Positions 26,108-39,558 are shown, numbered from the stretch's first letter. The stretch is 64,000 bases of DNA from Dioscorea cayenensis subsp. rotundata (GCF_009730915.1 NC_052489.1:31055916-31119915), one strand, 5' to 3'. Made by a program: numbers and translations. Notes: generated by a model from the sequence alone, not told the origin.

Positions 26108-27732
26108 GACCAATTTATGCTAGTTTTGTAATGCAGAGTAGGTATCTGTCTATTTCTGTTGAATAGCACCTAACGGCAAGTAGTCCCTCAAAGTTCTTAA
26201 GCCATGAACATGAGAACCATGAACTTGAGCGTATATTTATATTATAAATCTCAAAGCCTTGGAAAATTGCCATATGTTGGTAAGAGTTGATCAGAAATAG
26301 AATATGGAGCTCCTCCTTGCGGTTCCACGCATTCTGGTCAACTGCAGAACATGTTCTCCAGCTCTTAAAGTTTAGGCGCCAACCACTTAACACAACAACA
26401 ATGAAATATGAATACTCAATAGCACTTTATCATCACGTCCCCGGAAAAGAATTTAAATAATAATAATAACAACTCTGGCTATTGTAAGCAAAGCAAATTG
26501 AGTGGGTCTTGAGACAGAGTGTCTCCAGTCCTTGAAGAGGTATAAGCTTAACGACTCAGTATACACGATCAAATACAGTCTCAACTCCCTGTGCTTCTCT
26601 TTCTAGTACTGAGGAGACTCTTTGTATAATCGGTGAGTTGTTTGATATCTCCTGAGTGGTAGTTCCATAGAGCGACCATGGTTAAATGATACTATATATA
26701 TGGTTGTTAGCTCTTGGAAGATCCGTCTATCATTTGCTATTTTTCACTCATCTTTTTATAAGATTTTCCCCAATAACCACTTGCCCATTTGTAAGATTAT
26801 CTAATTGGCACTTGTTGTTGCAGCCTTGTTTCTACAATTTTTATTTGCATTTCATGTCTAATTTCTATTTCACCATGTCATCATTCTGTATTAATATCTA
26901 TCTTATTTATATGTTCAAGATTGTTTATCTTTTTTTCTTTTTTTGGGGAAAAAAATTTGTGCAGTTTCTGTGCAGCTAATCAAATATCTTAAAAGAAAAG
27001 AAAATAACTTCGAATTACGCCATAAATTATGAGCTTCTCTCATTATGATGCAGAAATATTCAATGTGCGGTGAATCTGGTTTCATTCATTGAACATGGAA
27101 TTGCAATTATTGTAATCCTTTGGAATATCAGTAATTTCAGAACAAAGCTATAACTACCATTGGCAACAACCTCTGAAAGGTCTGTATTGCCGAATGATCA
27201 TTGGGAGATTGGAGGTTGAGCCAAACCCTTATTGTTAAGTATTCATTGACTTTGATCCAATTTTGTATTCCAATAATGTTCGGTTGCGCCAAAGTCATCT
27301 CTTGATTTGCAGGACCAGTTCTGAAGGGAGCCATTTCTGGCATGAACTGATTTTAATAGCCAATGACTTGGAGAGTTGATCTTGATGTTGGTGTGTCTCA
27401 TAAGTAAGCCCTGGTTGGCATAGATACGGTCATTACAAGAACCTTGTAAAAAACATGACACTTGGGATGCAGGTAACTGAAGATTGTTCTTTCTAAATTA
27501 TAACTATAAGCATATTCATCTTTTTATTCTGAACAAAGCTTTGTTTTACCCACACACAACTTAATAACGCGTCAAACTTCAGAGCTGGGCATGTTGAGGT
27601 TCCAACCGGAAAAATCATAACCAAGAAGAAAAACAGAGAACAGAGGGAGTTGACAGCTACAATGCCTTTAGCCACCTTGTTTAGTTTATAAACAACTACA
27701 ATCCAAAGCCAACCGTAATTCCCACTGAGTGG
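26108..27732. other. Intergenic upstream of ABCB-A
   Basis: Promoter and spacer of the minus-strand ABCB-A gene. No further gene, RNA or transposon ends were recognised. Confidence 0.5.
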
Positions 27733-27737
27733 ACACC

Positions 27738-28217
27738 TGTAATGCACACAAGTGGAGGGGAGAGCTGACCCCAAAAGACCGGCCTAGTAGGGAAGGTTGC
27801 CCCCACTTATATGCACACAATGGATCCATCTCATAGCCGATGTGGGACTAAAGGAGTTAGTTCATTTGCAATCATTACATTACCCCACCGATCAAGACAC
27901 TGACACCCTCGTTAGTCCGGTTAATCTAGGCGCCTGACCAGCAAGATTTCACTCGGACTCCCAGTGCAGCACCAGACTGATCGAACCCTCCCCGGTCGAA
28001 CCCTCCGTGAGTCGATGCACCCTGACCAAACTCGACGAGTCGTGCCCCACATCGACTCTCAACGAAAGCACCAATGTAATGCACACAAGTGGAGGGGAGA
28101 GTTGACCTCAAAAAACCGGCATAGTAGAGAAGGTTGCCCCCCACTTATATGCACACAATGGGTCTATCTCATAGTCGATGTGGGACTAAAAGGGTTAGTT
28201 CATTTGCAATCATTACA
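27738..28217 (-). mobile_element. TRIM element (miniature LTR retrotransposon)
   Basis: A 480-bp element with two terminal direct repeats, 27738-27879 and 28075-28217 (about 142 bp each, TGTAATGCACAC...CAATCATTACA), and a perfect 5-bp target duplication ACACC at 27733-27737 and 28218-28222. The internal 195 bp has no ORF. Read on the minus strand, the first repeat is followed by TTGGTGCTTTCGTTGAG, a plausible primer-binding region, and the second is preceded by the purine-rich CGGTGGGGTAA, so the element is oriented minus. Non-autonomous. Confidence 0.88.
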
Positions 28218-28381
28218 ACACCCTCTCAATTCTCATACTCTTATTGGGTGGTGATCGATCATCCTGCATCTGACCTCATCTCAGAGTCTGAATAAACTAT
28301 AGTGAAGAGATCCATATATATATATATGTATTACACTTTGCACAGAGCATACATGTCTTAAAAGGATGATGATCAGAAAAT

Positions 28382-31300
28382 TTATGAAGAGTAGTAAGAC
28401 TTGGATTGAAGTGCAACCAAGGAGGCATAAGCTCCATCCTTGATGTTCATGAGTGTTTCATGCTTTCCCTTCTCCACTACAGCTCCATTCTTGATCACTG
28501 CAATCAAGTCTGCATTTTTTATTGTACAAAGCCTGTGAGCAACCACCACAGTTGTCCTGTTCTTCATCACTTGTTCCAGAGCCTCCTGAACTATCCTCTC
28601 TGATTCAATGTCCAGTGCACTAGTTGCCTCATCCAGTAATAGGATCTTCGGCTCCTTCACTATGGCCCTTGCTATCGCCACCCGCTGCTTTTGCCCCCCT
28701 GACAACTGAATGCCTCTCTCCCCTACCAATGTGTCGTAACCCTGCAATTTAACAGTTTACTTAAATAAAGTATAGTTTCATATATGTTCGACATGTTATA
28801 CATATATCACTTAATTTGTCTGTCATATTCACTCTCTCTATAAGAATGATGATAATCTTTTATACCTGCTGCAATGAGCTGATGAACCTATGAGCACTTG
28901 CTAATTCAGCAGCAGCAATGATCTCGGCCTCGGTAGCTTTTCCTTCCTTTCCATAAGCGATGTTTGCTCGGATGGCGTCATTGAACAAGACTGGTTCTTG
29001 GCTAACCAGCCCCATCTGCTGCCTCAACCATTTCACCTGGAACTTGTCTATCTCTGTTCCATCTACCAGTATTTGGCCTGAATCTGGCTCGTAAAACCGC
29101 TGCAGTAATGCCAATGCTGTAGATTTCCCACTCCCACTCTCACCAACCAGTGCCACAGTCTGAAGATCGAGATGAATTTCATGGTGAATTTACACGGAAA
29201 CTAAATAATTACAAGTTGTAAGCATATTTGGAGATGGGTGGACCACCTTTCCAGATTGAATGATCAAGTTCAAGTCTTGGAATATCTGGACGTCATGCCT
29301 CAGTGGATACCTGAAGTTCACATGTCTGAATTCAATATTGCCTCTTAAGCTTTCTAATTTCATCCCAGATTCATCACTTGGATCAACAATAGACTTCCTG
29401 TCTAGAATTGCAAACACTGAGGCTGTTGCAGAGTTTGCTTTGCTAGAATCAGGCGCCACAGAGCTTGACTGAGAGATTCCAATAGCTGCCATCAGTAGAG
29501 CAAAGAACACCTGAATCAGAGAAGAAGATGAAGAAGAATAAGTTTGATAACACCTTCTTGAACCACTTCACATTGATACAATATCAATCAATGCTGCATA
29601 ATGTACACATGTTATTTACCCGGAAAACCTTGGGAAATGATGTCTTGCCATCCTCAACAAGCCGAGCTCCAGCATAGAAACTGAGTGCATATACGGAGTA
29701 TAGCAAGAAAAATGAGAGCCCAAACCCGATGCCACTGATCAAACCTTGCCTAATTCCGGTGACAGTAGGGCCATTACATTTCCTTTTGTACAGTTCGGTC
29801 ACCTTCTCCTCTGCTGAAAATGAAGCAACTGTTCGGATGCTTCCAACTGCATCATTAGCTACTTGACTTGCTTCCTCATACATGATCTGCAGCAGATATG
29901 CAAACATACAGCAGTTTTGTCAGGAATGAATTGTAGTGCAAAATTTTGATTTGTAGTTGTACTACCAAACAAACCTTGGCATCAGCGCTGAATCCCTTCA
30001 TGAATTCTATTTGTATCCATCCATTCAGGCCTATGAGAGGTATCAATGCCAAGATTATCAGAGAAAGTTGCCAATTGGCAACAAAAGCAATCACCAAACC
30101 AGCAAGTAAAGTGGCTGTATTCTGAACAAGCAATGCTAGAGCATCACCAACGAGACATCTGACTGTTGCTGCATCAGCTGAGAGCCTGGCCCCAATGGCT
30201 GCGCTTGAGTTTACAGGATCATCGAACCATGCCATCTCCATGTGAACCAGCTTCTCAAAAGTCATCAATCTAATCCTTCTTATCAATTTGGCTCCAGCCA
30301 CAGCAAAGAAGTATGATTTTGTTGGCAGTGCTAGCAGATATATAACACCAGTGGCCACAAACATAGCTGACCAAAACTTTGCATCCCTCTTCAGCTTTGG
30401 TGGTGGCTGGTAGAATGTTTCTATGATGTTTGATAAGAGGAGACCAAATATCGGCAGCAAGACTCCGCTGACAATTGCAGCAGCCGCACCAAGGATGAGT
30501 ACAGGGAGCTCAGGCTTGTTAAGATGAACAAGACGCTGGAGTGGTACTGGTGGCTGTTTACAAGGCATTTCCATGTCGGGGTCCTCCGGGCCTCCATCTT
30601 GAATATCAAGTCCTATAGGTATGCCGAAAGGGATCGACAATGACCGCCGACTGCTGCTCCCGAAGGACCCCCGGCTGATTGAACGGTGAAGTGAAGTCTG
30701 GCTGCTCAGCTGTCGGCCTGCTTCGACTAATGTGATGAACTTGTCATCTTCAGACTGAACACTGTGATTCAATTCCTGGTCCAATTCCTGCAACCGGATG
30801 AACTGACTGTAGGCTCCATTCCTGTCGTCCAGTAGTTCAGAATGTGAACCTGATCAAAAGCAAGGCATAATACGGTTGAGTGGTTTAAGTTTTATCATGA
30901 TGATTCATGGCAGAAAAAAAAAAGAAATGCATGAAAAGAGGAAGCTGGTCTAATTAATTAACCAATCTCAAACTAACCTTTTTCTACAATTTTCCCTCCA
31001 TGTAAGACAGTAATTGTGTCAGCCTTCCTCACTGTACTCAACCGGTGAGCAACAATAACAGTCGTTCGGTTTGTCATCACTCTATCAAGTGCCTCCTGCA
31101 CAACCCTTTCTGACTCTGCATCCAATGCGCTGGTAGCTTCATCAAGTAGCAGAATCCGAGGATCTTTCAGTATTGCTCTTGCAATGGCCACTCTTTGTTT
31201 CTGCCCACCAGATAGTTGAGTTCCTAACTCACCGACCATGGTGTCAATTCCCTGAAAATAACCGCATTGAAATACAAACTTGTGTCATCATCCCAGTGAT

Positions 31301-33461
31301 CATCCTTTAAAAAATAAAAAATAAAAAAAGGCAATATGATAACTGATGATTAAGGAGCTTGTGACCTGAGGCATGCTGTTTATAAATTTTGAAGCATTAG
31401 CTAGCTCAGATGCAGCAATTATTTCTTCAGTAGTTGCATCATCCCTGCCATAAGCTATGTTATCTCTAATGCTGCATGAGAAGAGGACTGGTTCCTGGCT
31501 GACAAGACCAATCTTCCCTCTTATCCATCTCAATTGGAAGTCCTTGATATTGATACCATCAATCAGTACTTCACCAGATTTTGGATCATAAAATCTTTCT
31601 ATCAAACTGATGACTGTGGACTTCCCACTTCCACTCTCTCCAACCAATGCCACAGTATTCCCTCTTTCTATGAACAGAGACAAGTCTCTGAATATCTCTT
31701 CATCAGGTCTTGAAGGATAACAAAAACACACATTCTTAAATTCAATGTCTCCATGAATGTCATCCAGCTTCTTCCCTCTGGTGTCATATGCATCAATCTC
31801 TGTCTTTCTGTTGATTGTCTCAAACATTTTGAAAACGGCAGCTTGTCCCGCTGCAAATGAGCTCAGGCAAGGAGATGCCTGGCCTAAAGACCTGGAAGAA
31901 GAAGAAGAACATCAGACAACAAGCAGACAATGTTCAAGCTTCAGGTGAACGTAGTTGTCATGCAGTAACTTTATATGATAAATTATATATATATATATAT
32001 ATATAGTACTTACAAGGAGCCAGTCAAGACTGCGAAGATGGCTGTAATGACATCTCCACCAGAGTAATTGTTATTCAGTATCAGCTTTGAACCATACCAT
32101 ACCCCCAAAGCATATCCACAGAACATGACACATGAGGCAGTACCAAGACCCAGACCAGCAGCCAAACCCTCTTGGACAGTGGCATTGTAAGCACCTCTAA
32201 GAGAACTGCTGTACTTGTTAACCGATTGCTTCTCTCCTGTAAAGGATGCTACCTGAGCACAAAGTATAAGCATTTTTCATAATCAAAACTGAAGAATAAT
32301 AAGACATTATTACAAATAACATATTTTTTTACACTGGCTCACTCACTATTCTAATTGAACTTATTGTTTGTTCAACGATGACTGATGCTTCAGCATAAGC
32401 GGTTTGGCCACGAGAGGCCATCTTGCTTATTACTGTGGACATGGCTGCACCAGCAACTACAAGTGGAGGGATTGTGGAAAGCATCACAAGTGTGAGAAGC
32501 CAGCCCTGAACAAAAGCCACTGTGAAGCCTCCAATGAAGGTTGAGATAAGCTGAATAAATTTTCCTGCCTGCATGACATATTTTTAACAACAGAAAACAA
32601 GATTAACTCTGCTCTTCAATATATATATATTTATTATTATTATTTTTGGACAAAATCTGCTCTTCAATATATTAATAGGATTGATGTACCTTTTCACCCA
32701 TGGCATCTTGAATGAGAACTGTGTCACCTGACAACCTCCCAACAATTTCTCCAGTGTTTGCTTCTTTGTCAAAGAATGCAATTTCCTGCCTCAGTATGGC
32801 TTGCAGATACAAGTTCCTCATTCTGGCAGCTTGTCTTTCTCCAGTAGCCATCCAGCAAGCAACCTCTGTCAAATGAAAACAATCTCTTTTTTATGGGTCA
32901 AACTTAATTTTTTGCAAATTATATAGGATATATATGACTATTATTCGCTTAATTAATTATTCTTACGAAGAAAAGATGCAACGCCTGCTCCGATTGCTAA
33001 ATAGACAAATTGAAGAGCTACCTGAAGACATCATCAATCAGTACCAATTATTGTATCAGTTTCCCTGTAATAATTAACTAACTAACTAAAGCATGATAGT
33101 ATTAGCAAACAGTTTGTGCAATTATCACCTTAGAAACTTGATGGAGAACAGAGTGATCATTTTTATTTCCTCCAAAAGAATTAATGAGATTGCCAAACAA
33201 AAGTGTTGTGAGTGGCAGAGCAGAACCATTTGCTACTGCTCCAACAGTGCCCAAAATCATCAGGACAACATCAATGGAGTCTGCAAATGAGAAGAGCTTG
33301 TAAAATGGAACGCTACCACTCTTGCCTTCCTCTTCCTTCTTGCTGTCTTTGGTCTCTTTCATGTCTGTGGGGTTTTGCTCTGCATCTACCACCTTTGAGT
33401 TGCTACGTGAAAAAGGCAAAACCATGTTACCATCTTTGCTTTTCTTGTGTTCTTCTGCCAT
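28382..33461 (-). CDS. ABCB-B: full-size ABCB (MDR/P-glycoprotein) transporter
   Basis: Twelve exons: 33461-33129, 33021-32967, 32865-32690, 32568-32347, 32252-32014, 31891-31366, 31251-30978, 30849-29975, 29886-29620, 29510-29247, 29159-28866 and 28741-28382, total 3885 nt, 1294 aa, in frame throughout with GT-AG junctions. TMD1-NBD1-TMD2-NBD2: Walker [10 protein letters not shown] at about 426-434 and 1083-1091, LSGGQ at 530-534 and 1188-1192, Walker B ILLLDEAT at about 550 and 1208. The start [12 protein letters not shown] is chosen by the family's usual N-terminus; an in-frame extension upstream to 33602 exists and cannot be excluded. ATP-driven plasma-membrane transporter resembling plant ABCB4/ABCB11 and CjMDR1-type proteins (auxin or alkaloid transport in characterised members). 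Exons 2-7 and 9-11 match ABCB-A in length exactly. Confidence 0.92.
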
Positions 33462-35490
33462 GATACCAGATGAGGGATTCACAGTGTTCTTCACTGCTTC
33501 AACACTCACACTTGGTTGAGAGAGAAGAAAGACAGTGAGTGGTGTATTGCATGTACTACTTGGAGAGAAAGGATCAATCGCTGCCTGCTGCAGTACACAC
33601 AAAAGTCAAATGAATAGAATTGAGATTGATTGATTGATTGAATGAATGAATTGCTCTGTGGGTCTAAATTTTGGCATATGTTCTCTTCTCTCAAGACATT
33701 TACAGGTGGAGTATCCTCTACAGTTTTGCAGGCCTCCATGATAAAGATTTATTTTATTTTAATTTTTCATTTTAAATTTATCAACAGATAAACAAAACAA
33801 AAACTGCAGTCCGATTGCAACTTGCTCCAAATTAGCTCCAGTTAGAATTTTGTATCAGTAAGAAGTTTCTGTCCTTGACGTGGACTCACTTTACAAGTGA
33901 CTGATACCAAACCCAACATTAGTGAGCATTTTTCTAAAGGAAGATGAAGAAATTAAGAAGTTTTGCAGGATAACATTCAAACTTGCAACACTCAAAAAGT
34001 TTCCTTCTTTGAATATATGTCTCTTAATTTTTTTTTGTATATAATAAGGACTTAGTTAGCTTTTCTAAAAGATTACATTATTCATGTGTTTACCATCAAT
34101 GAATAACATAATATGCACGTTGACGTTGACGACATCTGCGACTCTTGTTAATTAGCATCATCTAAATAGTAAAAAAAATAATAATGAGTGAATGGTCATT
34201 ATCATTTGTCAACTATATGTAGATGCGTTCCTTGAACCTACTGTTGATGATGCAAGCATCACCAATGAATGAAATGTAATTACTAAGAAATTGCTTAAAA
34301 GAGGCTATATATCCAAACAAGATCTTAAGTCTTAAACAGTGGTGAAAACAGTAATGTAAGAAGGAAAGTTAAACAAGACCAGGTTGCAAATAATAATAGT
34401 ATATATATTTAAAAATATTTGTTCACCTTGTTTCGGCTTAATTTGTACCATCTATTGTTTCTTAGGGTTAATTATTTGTGTGAGAGACAGAGAACAAGCC
34501 AAAGTTTCACTGCTGAAGTGAAAGCAGTATATGTTCTAATTGTTCAAGTGAATTAAACTCTTTCATATCCAATAATTATCATAAGAGGAGGCTTTAGCTT
34601 TCCTCTTGTTCTTCTTGCATGCATATATGCAACTTAATTATCAATAACTCAAAGAAGGTCTTATTCATGCATCTCATAATTAATTAAACTTTAAATGTTT
34701 CTTTGAATCACTTCACCATTATTATATTTGTTCAATATAAACTAGTAGAAAAGATGCTCCTTAGCCAACAAGGCTAAAAGACAAATGATCCAACAATGAC
34801 AAAAATCAATCTAGCATTTGTCATGCACTAGAACTCTTTCTCAACTAGTATTATATTGAGCTTTATACAAGGACTTCCATGCTGACCCTACTGATAATGC
34901 ACTAGCAACTTAAGGAACTAATAATGCGCGCGTTCATGAATTAACTTAAGCCAATGTCCCTACTAAATAGAACAACTCTTTGAGGATGCAATGTATTAAT
35001 TAGGTGCCGTCTTGCTGATGCTACCAAGTGTCCACCATACTAATAATTATTCAATTATTTAATATTGATTCTTTGGCGTGTTTTGTGGTTAGGAAGGCAA
35101 CTTTCTCAAAGTCCTAGCTAATTGACAGTATGTTATGGTAATAAGGGGGTATAGTTATGTACTTATGTTAGTCTTAATATCTATTTGAAGTTGCAAGAGG
35201 CAAAGCATACGGATATAAACTAATATATGCAATGGTTCCAATTTTTTATGCATGTTCATGGATGCTGACATTTGGGTATAGTTATGTTAGTCATGGATGC
35301 TGCAATATTGGGTCAGAGCCAAGTTTTGTTAAATCATAGTTAAAGATCGATTGAGTAGAACCAGAGAATCATCTTAAAAAGTGTTTGAAAGAACCACAAA
35401 TGAGGTGAGAATTTGTCTGCTTTTTCTTTTCCTTTATTTATTTATTTATTTATTTTTTATAACAGGAGATAAGCACCACTCACTTAAGGA
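33462..35490. other. Intergenic upstream of ABCB-B
   Basis: AT-rich DNA. A small ORF starting at 33739 (minus strand, MEACKTVEDTPP) could be an upstream ORF or leader exon of ABCB-B but has no recognisable homology. Nothing else seen. Confidence 0.4.
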
Positions 35491-36038
35491 TAGGAGTGAC
35501 AAAAATCCGGATCTGGACAACTACTATTATAAATAGATAAACTTATTGTCCAGACCCGATCTGATTTTAAATCCAGACAAACCTAACTTGTCCAGACCCG
35601 ATTTCTTTTAAAACCGGGTTATCCGGATGTTCAAATTTTGTCTGAATCCTATAAACTACATTAAAATGTACTTGAAGATTAAACTATAGAAAATAATTTA
35701 ATTCACATTAAATGCAAAAAACAATGTCCAATAATCCAAAATCTAAATCAAATCATACAAAAGTCCAAGTTTTAATAAAAAAATAATATAAGTTTGAAGT
35801 TTTTGGAAGAATGGGTTTATAAAACAGTTGGGCTTATGATTGTGGATTTTTAAAATTTTAGAGGTAAAAGGGCCCAGTTGTCTGAAATTTTTTGTCCGGA
35901 CCTGACCCAGATTTAAATCCAAACAACCAAGCCATGTCCAAACCCGGCACGCATTAGCACAACTTTTGTCTAAACCCATTTTATTCTAGGTTAGACAGAA
36001 TTAAGCCAATAGGCCCAGACAGAGTATTGTCACCCCTA
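35491..36038. mobile_element. hAT-type MITE, copy 2
   Basis: A 548-bp relative of the element at 9526-10092. Ends TAGGAGTGACAA and TTGTCACCCCTA, with target duplication CTTAAGGA (35483-35490) / CTTAAGGG (36039-36046), 7 of 8 matching. Shares AAAACCGGGTTWTCCGGATG with copy 1. No coding capacity. Confidence 0.85.
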
Positions 36039-36046
36039 CTTAAGGG

Positions 36047-36573
36047 TTTGTCAATGAATACGCAATTATGGAGGTACACCAATTATGGTGGCTTATCAAT
36101 ACTTTAGAGAGTTATTAACTCAGTCGAACACCACATGGGTCAATGAATGTTCGCTATGTGCACGCTCAGAAAATCTGCAGGAAATATACCAAGCTAATCA
36201 ATGCCTTTTACTATATGACCCTGAAGAGGAAGGATATGACTCCTCCCATTCGGGATCCATTTGAACAGTTTTCGGAACAAATATGTGAACAGTATTGGTA
36301 TTATGAAGCTTGTAGTTTGCAAATCTTACGAGGCTAAGAGGTTAAAGTTTAAGGATCATACGAGCATTGTGAAGAGTCTGGAGTTCCTAAGACCCAGGAT
36401 ACTAATGTTGGAGCCCCCGACATAAGTGCTCCCTTGGAGTTGTCTTCTCTCAGAGAATAGTCGGTTTAAACTTTGGTGTTCTTACCTTGATATAAGACTC
36501 CACCTTATATGACCTCAATGTTTTATGATGTTTTCTCGTGTTTTACTCCAATTATTGTTGTCTTCCACATTTA
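36047..36573. other. Intergenic, moderate complexity, no recognised gene
   Basis: A stretch less AT-rich than its surroundings with a 64-codon ORF (36143-36337) that I do not recognise. It may be a relic of a coding sequence or retroelement, but no motif supports this. Confidence 0.3.
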
Positions 36574-36765
36574 GGTGGCGTTTGGTTGGATGCAATTTTA
36601 AATGCAGTGGATTTTCAGTTACAATGTAACTAGAAATATTTCGTTTTCAAAATACAGTGCAGTCAAATCTTGTGTTTGATTAGGTGTAACTAGAATTATT
36701 GTATTATAAGATTTTTTTTTTTTTGTTTATTTGCAAGAACTTGTAAATCTGGAATTATAAAACAC
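36574..36765. mobile_element. 5' fragment of a PIF/Harbinger-type MITE
   Basis: It begins TTA-GGTGGCGTTTGGTTGGATGC and follows the 38873-39555 element (shared AATACAGTGCAGT, CTGGAATTATA-like words) for about 190 bp. It then runs into the TATG-rich simple repeat. The 3' end is missing. Confidence 0.6.
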
Positions 36766-37135
36766 ATGTGTATAAGTGTATGTATAAGTGTGTGTATTTG
36801 CTTATCTATGTACATGTATATCATTATATATATCTATATAAGTATATGTATATGTGTGTATATATGAATATATCCATATATATACATATATGTAAATGAG
36901 TATATGTAAATGAGTATATGTATATGTAAACATACTATGTATAGGTATATGTATACATGTGTGTATATGCATATGTATATATGTATATATATAGAAGTGT
37001 ATGTATGTTTATATAAAATATATATGTATGTATATGTATATATATATATATATATATATAGTATAAGCATATGTATGTGTGTGTATATGCATAAACATTA
37101 ATATGTATATGATATGTATATATATATATATACAT
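36766..37135. repeat. TATG/TGTATA low-complexity repeat
   Basis: About 370 bp of degenerate ATATGT / TGTATA / TGTAAATGAGTATA units, alternating purine and pyrimidine. All ORFs here read YIYIYI or similar and are not real. Confidence 0.85.
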
Positions 37136-37811
37136 CACCTAAGGATTTTTAACTCCCGAGATTTTTTTTCTCCTATTGTTGGTTCATATTGTTTGGTGTT
37201 AATGTTTTTAGTTTGTATGTTATGTTTGTATTTTGTTTTTTTATATATTTTCATGATTTTTGCCAATATATGTGACTTATTTATCCTTTTATTAATAAAA
37301 AACAAGTGGATATAAAATTATGTTTAATTTAAATATTTTCATGAACAATATTTAAATTAAACCAGAAATAATGTAATTAAGTCAAATTTTAAATTCCAGC
37401 TTTCTATTTCTCCAAAAACAAAAACAAAAAAATAATAAAACTTATTATTATTATTTTTTTGACCTGCTGCAAGCCTGCAACAAGAAGACGTACAGTTAGG
37501 TAAATGGGATAATATTTCATTTGAAAAAAGCGACCAACAACAATGACAAACATGGAAATCGCATGTAGGACAAAAAAATCGTGTTGTTGAAGAAGTGCTT
37601 TAAGAATATTTCAATGTCTACCACATTAATTGACACAACTGTTGAAGACAATTTTGTGAACTTTGATGCTAAACATGACCTACTCATTGAACACACCTAA
37701 TCCAATTCCAAGCGTATCCAAATTGAAATTGCCATTATATCACGACCTCGCTAGTCATCACCTTTGTTAAGCAATTCCAATTTTAGTAAATTCAACCAAC
37801 CCAATGTAGTG

Positions 37812-37908
37812 GACATGTTTGGTTTATTTTACTTCTGTATTTTATTTTCTCTGTTCCTCTCTTTTTTTTTTAATAAATTTGTGATTTACTTACTTTATTC
37901 AAAAAAAA
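37812..37908 (+). mobile_element. Short poly(A) retroposon tail
   Basis: It ends TTAATAAATTTGTGATTTACTT...(A)10 and is flanked by AATGTAGTG (37803-37811) and AATGTAATG (37909-37917), consistent with a 9-bp target duplication. Its tail resembles that of the element at 60684-60840. Most likely a 5'-truncated LINE or a SINE. Confidence 0.5.
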
Positions 37909-37917
37909 AATGTAATG

Positions 37918-38521
37918 AATATCCCAAAAAATATTATCACCTTAGACAAAAAATAAATAAATAAATAACATCAGCTGCAAATATTAAACCTAACCTCAAT
38001 GTCACTACTAGTAAATACACACTCGTTTAATAGATGTTTCTAATTCTAAGATTTTAAAAAAAATTAATAATAATCACACTCATTAAAAAAAATAGATGTA
38101 CGTATTCTGTATTGCAATCAACTCGTAGTGTATCTATTTTTTTAAAAAAAAATTAATATGTCAATCCAATAAGAATGGAGATTGACAAACTATAATTAAA
38201 ATAGAAAAAGATGTAAGTGGAGACAAGTACAAAGACCTAACACAACAAAATAAAATAAAACTCTAAAGCACTCATAAGAAAAGGAGCTAAGCATATATGT
38301 CTCCAATGCTAGTTTCCATTCCAAGATAATCCCAATGATCTATTTTTTAAAACAGCCTTTCTTTTCTTTTGAATTTTAGTTTTTGTTATATTTTTCACTT
38401 TAAAATCTAATTGATGCTATTCTTAGTATTATTTTAGCATTTTGTATTTCTTTTAATATAGTGTATGTGGTTTATTTAATATTTTTTTTAAATAAAAATA
38501 AATATTATATATTGATTCTTA

Positions 38522-38561
<40 letters not shown>

Positions 38562-38872
38562 GACGTGGAAATTGATGGAGTGGCTAATCAGCAAGTGGGG
38601 TTGGGTGAGCGTGGGAGGTAGGCCGCATATATCTAAGCAGTTCTACAGAGGTGGTGAGAAGAAATAGATATGATGGCGGAGCTTTTCTGATGTGCCCTGT
38701 CCTGTTGGCCAGTACTCCAAGATGAAGATGTCTAGCTGCTCTAAATGGACCATATGTAATTTACCAATTCAAGCTGGTTTGCTGCCTTTCCAGCCCTTCA
38801 CGAGATCTCTAGATCAACTGATTTGACTATGCACCCAACTGCATGCAACAAGACCACTCACTCTTTATATTA
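37918..38872. other. Intergenic, AT-rich
   Basis: Includes an AAT microsatellite at 38521-38560. No gene or RNA recognised. Confidence 0.5.
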
Positions 38873-39555
38873 GGGGTCATTTGGTTCAGTGTAACTGTAA
38901 ATAAAGTAGATTTCTAGTTAAAATGTAACTGAAAATTCATGGATTTTATAATACAGTGCAGTTAAATCTAATGTTTTGTTAGATGTATTATAAATGCTGT
39001 ATTATAGGATTTTGTATTTGATAAGAGATATTTATAAATTTGAAATTATACATTTTTTACATTATAAATATTTTAATAATTTTAAGTACCGTAATAATTA
39101 ATTTAACTATTAATTTTATTATTAAAGTAGTTATTAAATTTATTAGTATATTTATTTATTTATTTTATTATATTTTATAATTTTTAAATTTAATTTTTAA
39201 CCCAATAAAAAAAGTATTTTGAACTTTTCATATATTTTTAACATGTTATTAATGATTATAATTATCGCATTGATCATTTTAACTCTTAATTTTATTATTA
39301 AATTAATTATCAAAGTAATTATTAAATTTATTATTAAATTTTATAATTTTTCATTCCAAAAAATATCCATACATGTTTAATTATATTTGTTTTTCTTTAA
39401 TTAATTGGTCACATATAGGTCACAAGCTATACATTTAAAGAAATTTAAAGATAAGGGATTTGGTTTTTGAAATTATGTGAACTAAATACTGAATTTCAGA
39501 AAACTTAATAATTCAAGTTACATGTAACTCAAAAACCCTCCAAACAAATACTATC
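38873..39555. mobile_element. PIF/Harbinger-type MITE
   Basis: Starts GGGGTCATTTGGTTCAGTG and ends AACAAATACTATC (inverse GATAGTATTTGTTTGGAGGG), flanked by TTA at 38870-38872 and 39556-39558. The interior is AT-rich and non-coding. Same superfamily signature as the SDR3 intron element. Confidence 0.75.
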
Positions 39556-39558
39556 TTA

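Noticed and set aside
33506-33739. First coding exon of ABCB-B at 33739
   Set aside because: The MEACKTVEDTPP reading has no similarity to ABCB N-termini and no clear donor in phase; the start at 33461 suffices.
36834-37138. Several ORFs rich in Tyr and Ile around 37 kb, and similar ones at 45.3-45.5 and 61.0-61.3 kb
   Set aside because: They are translations of TA/TATG simple repeats.
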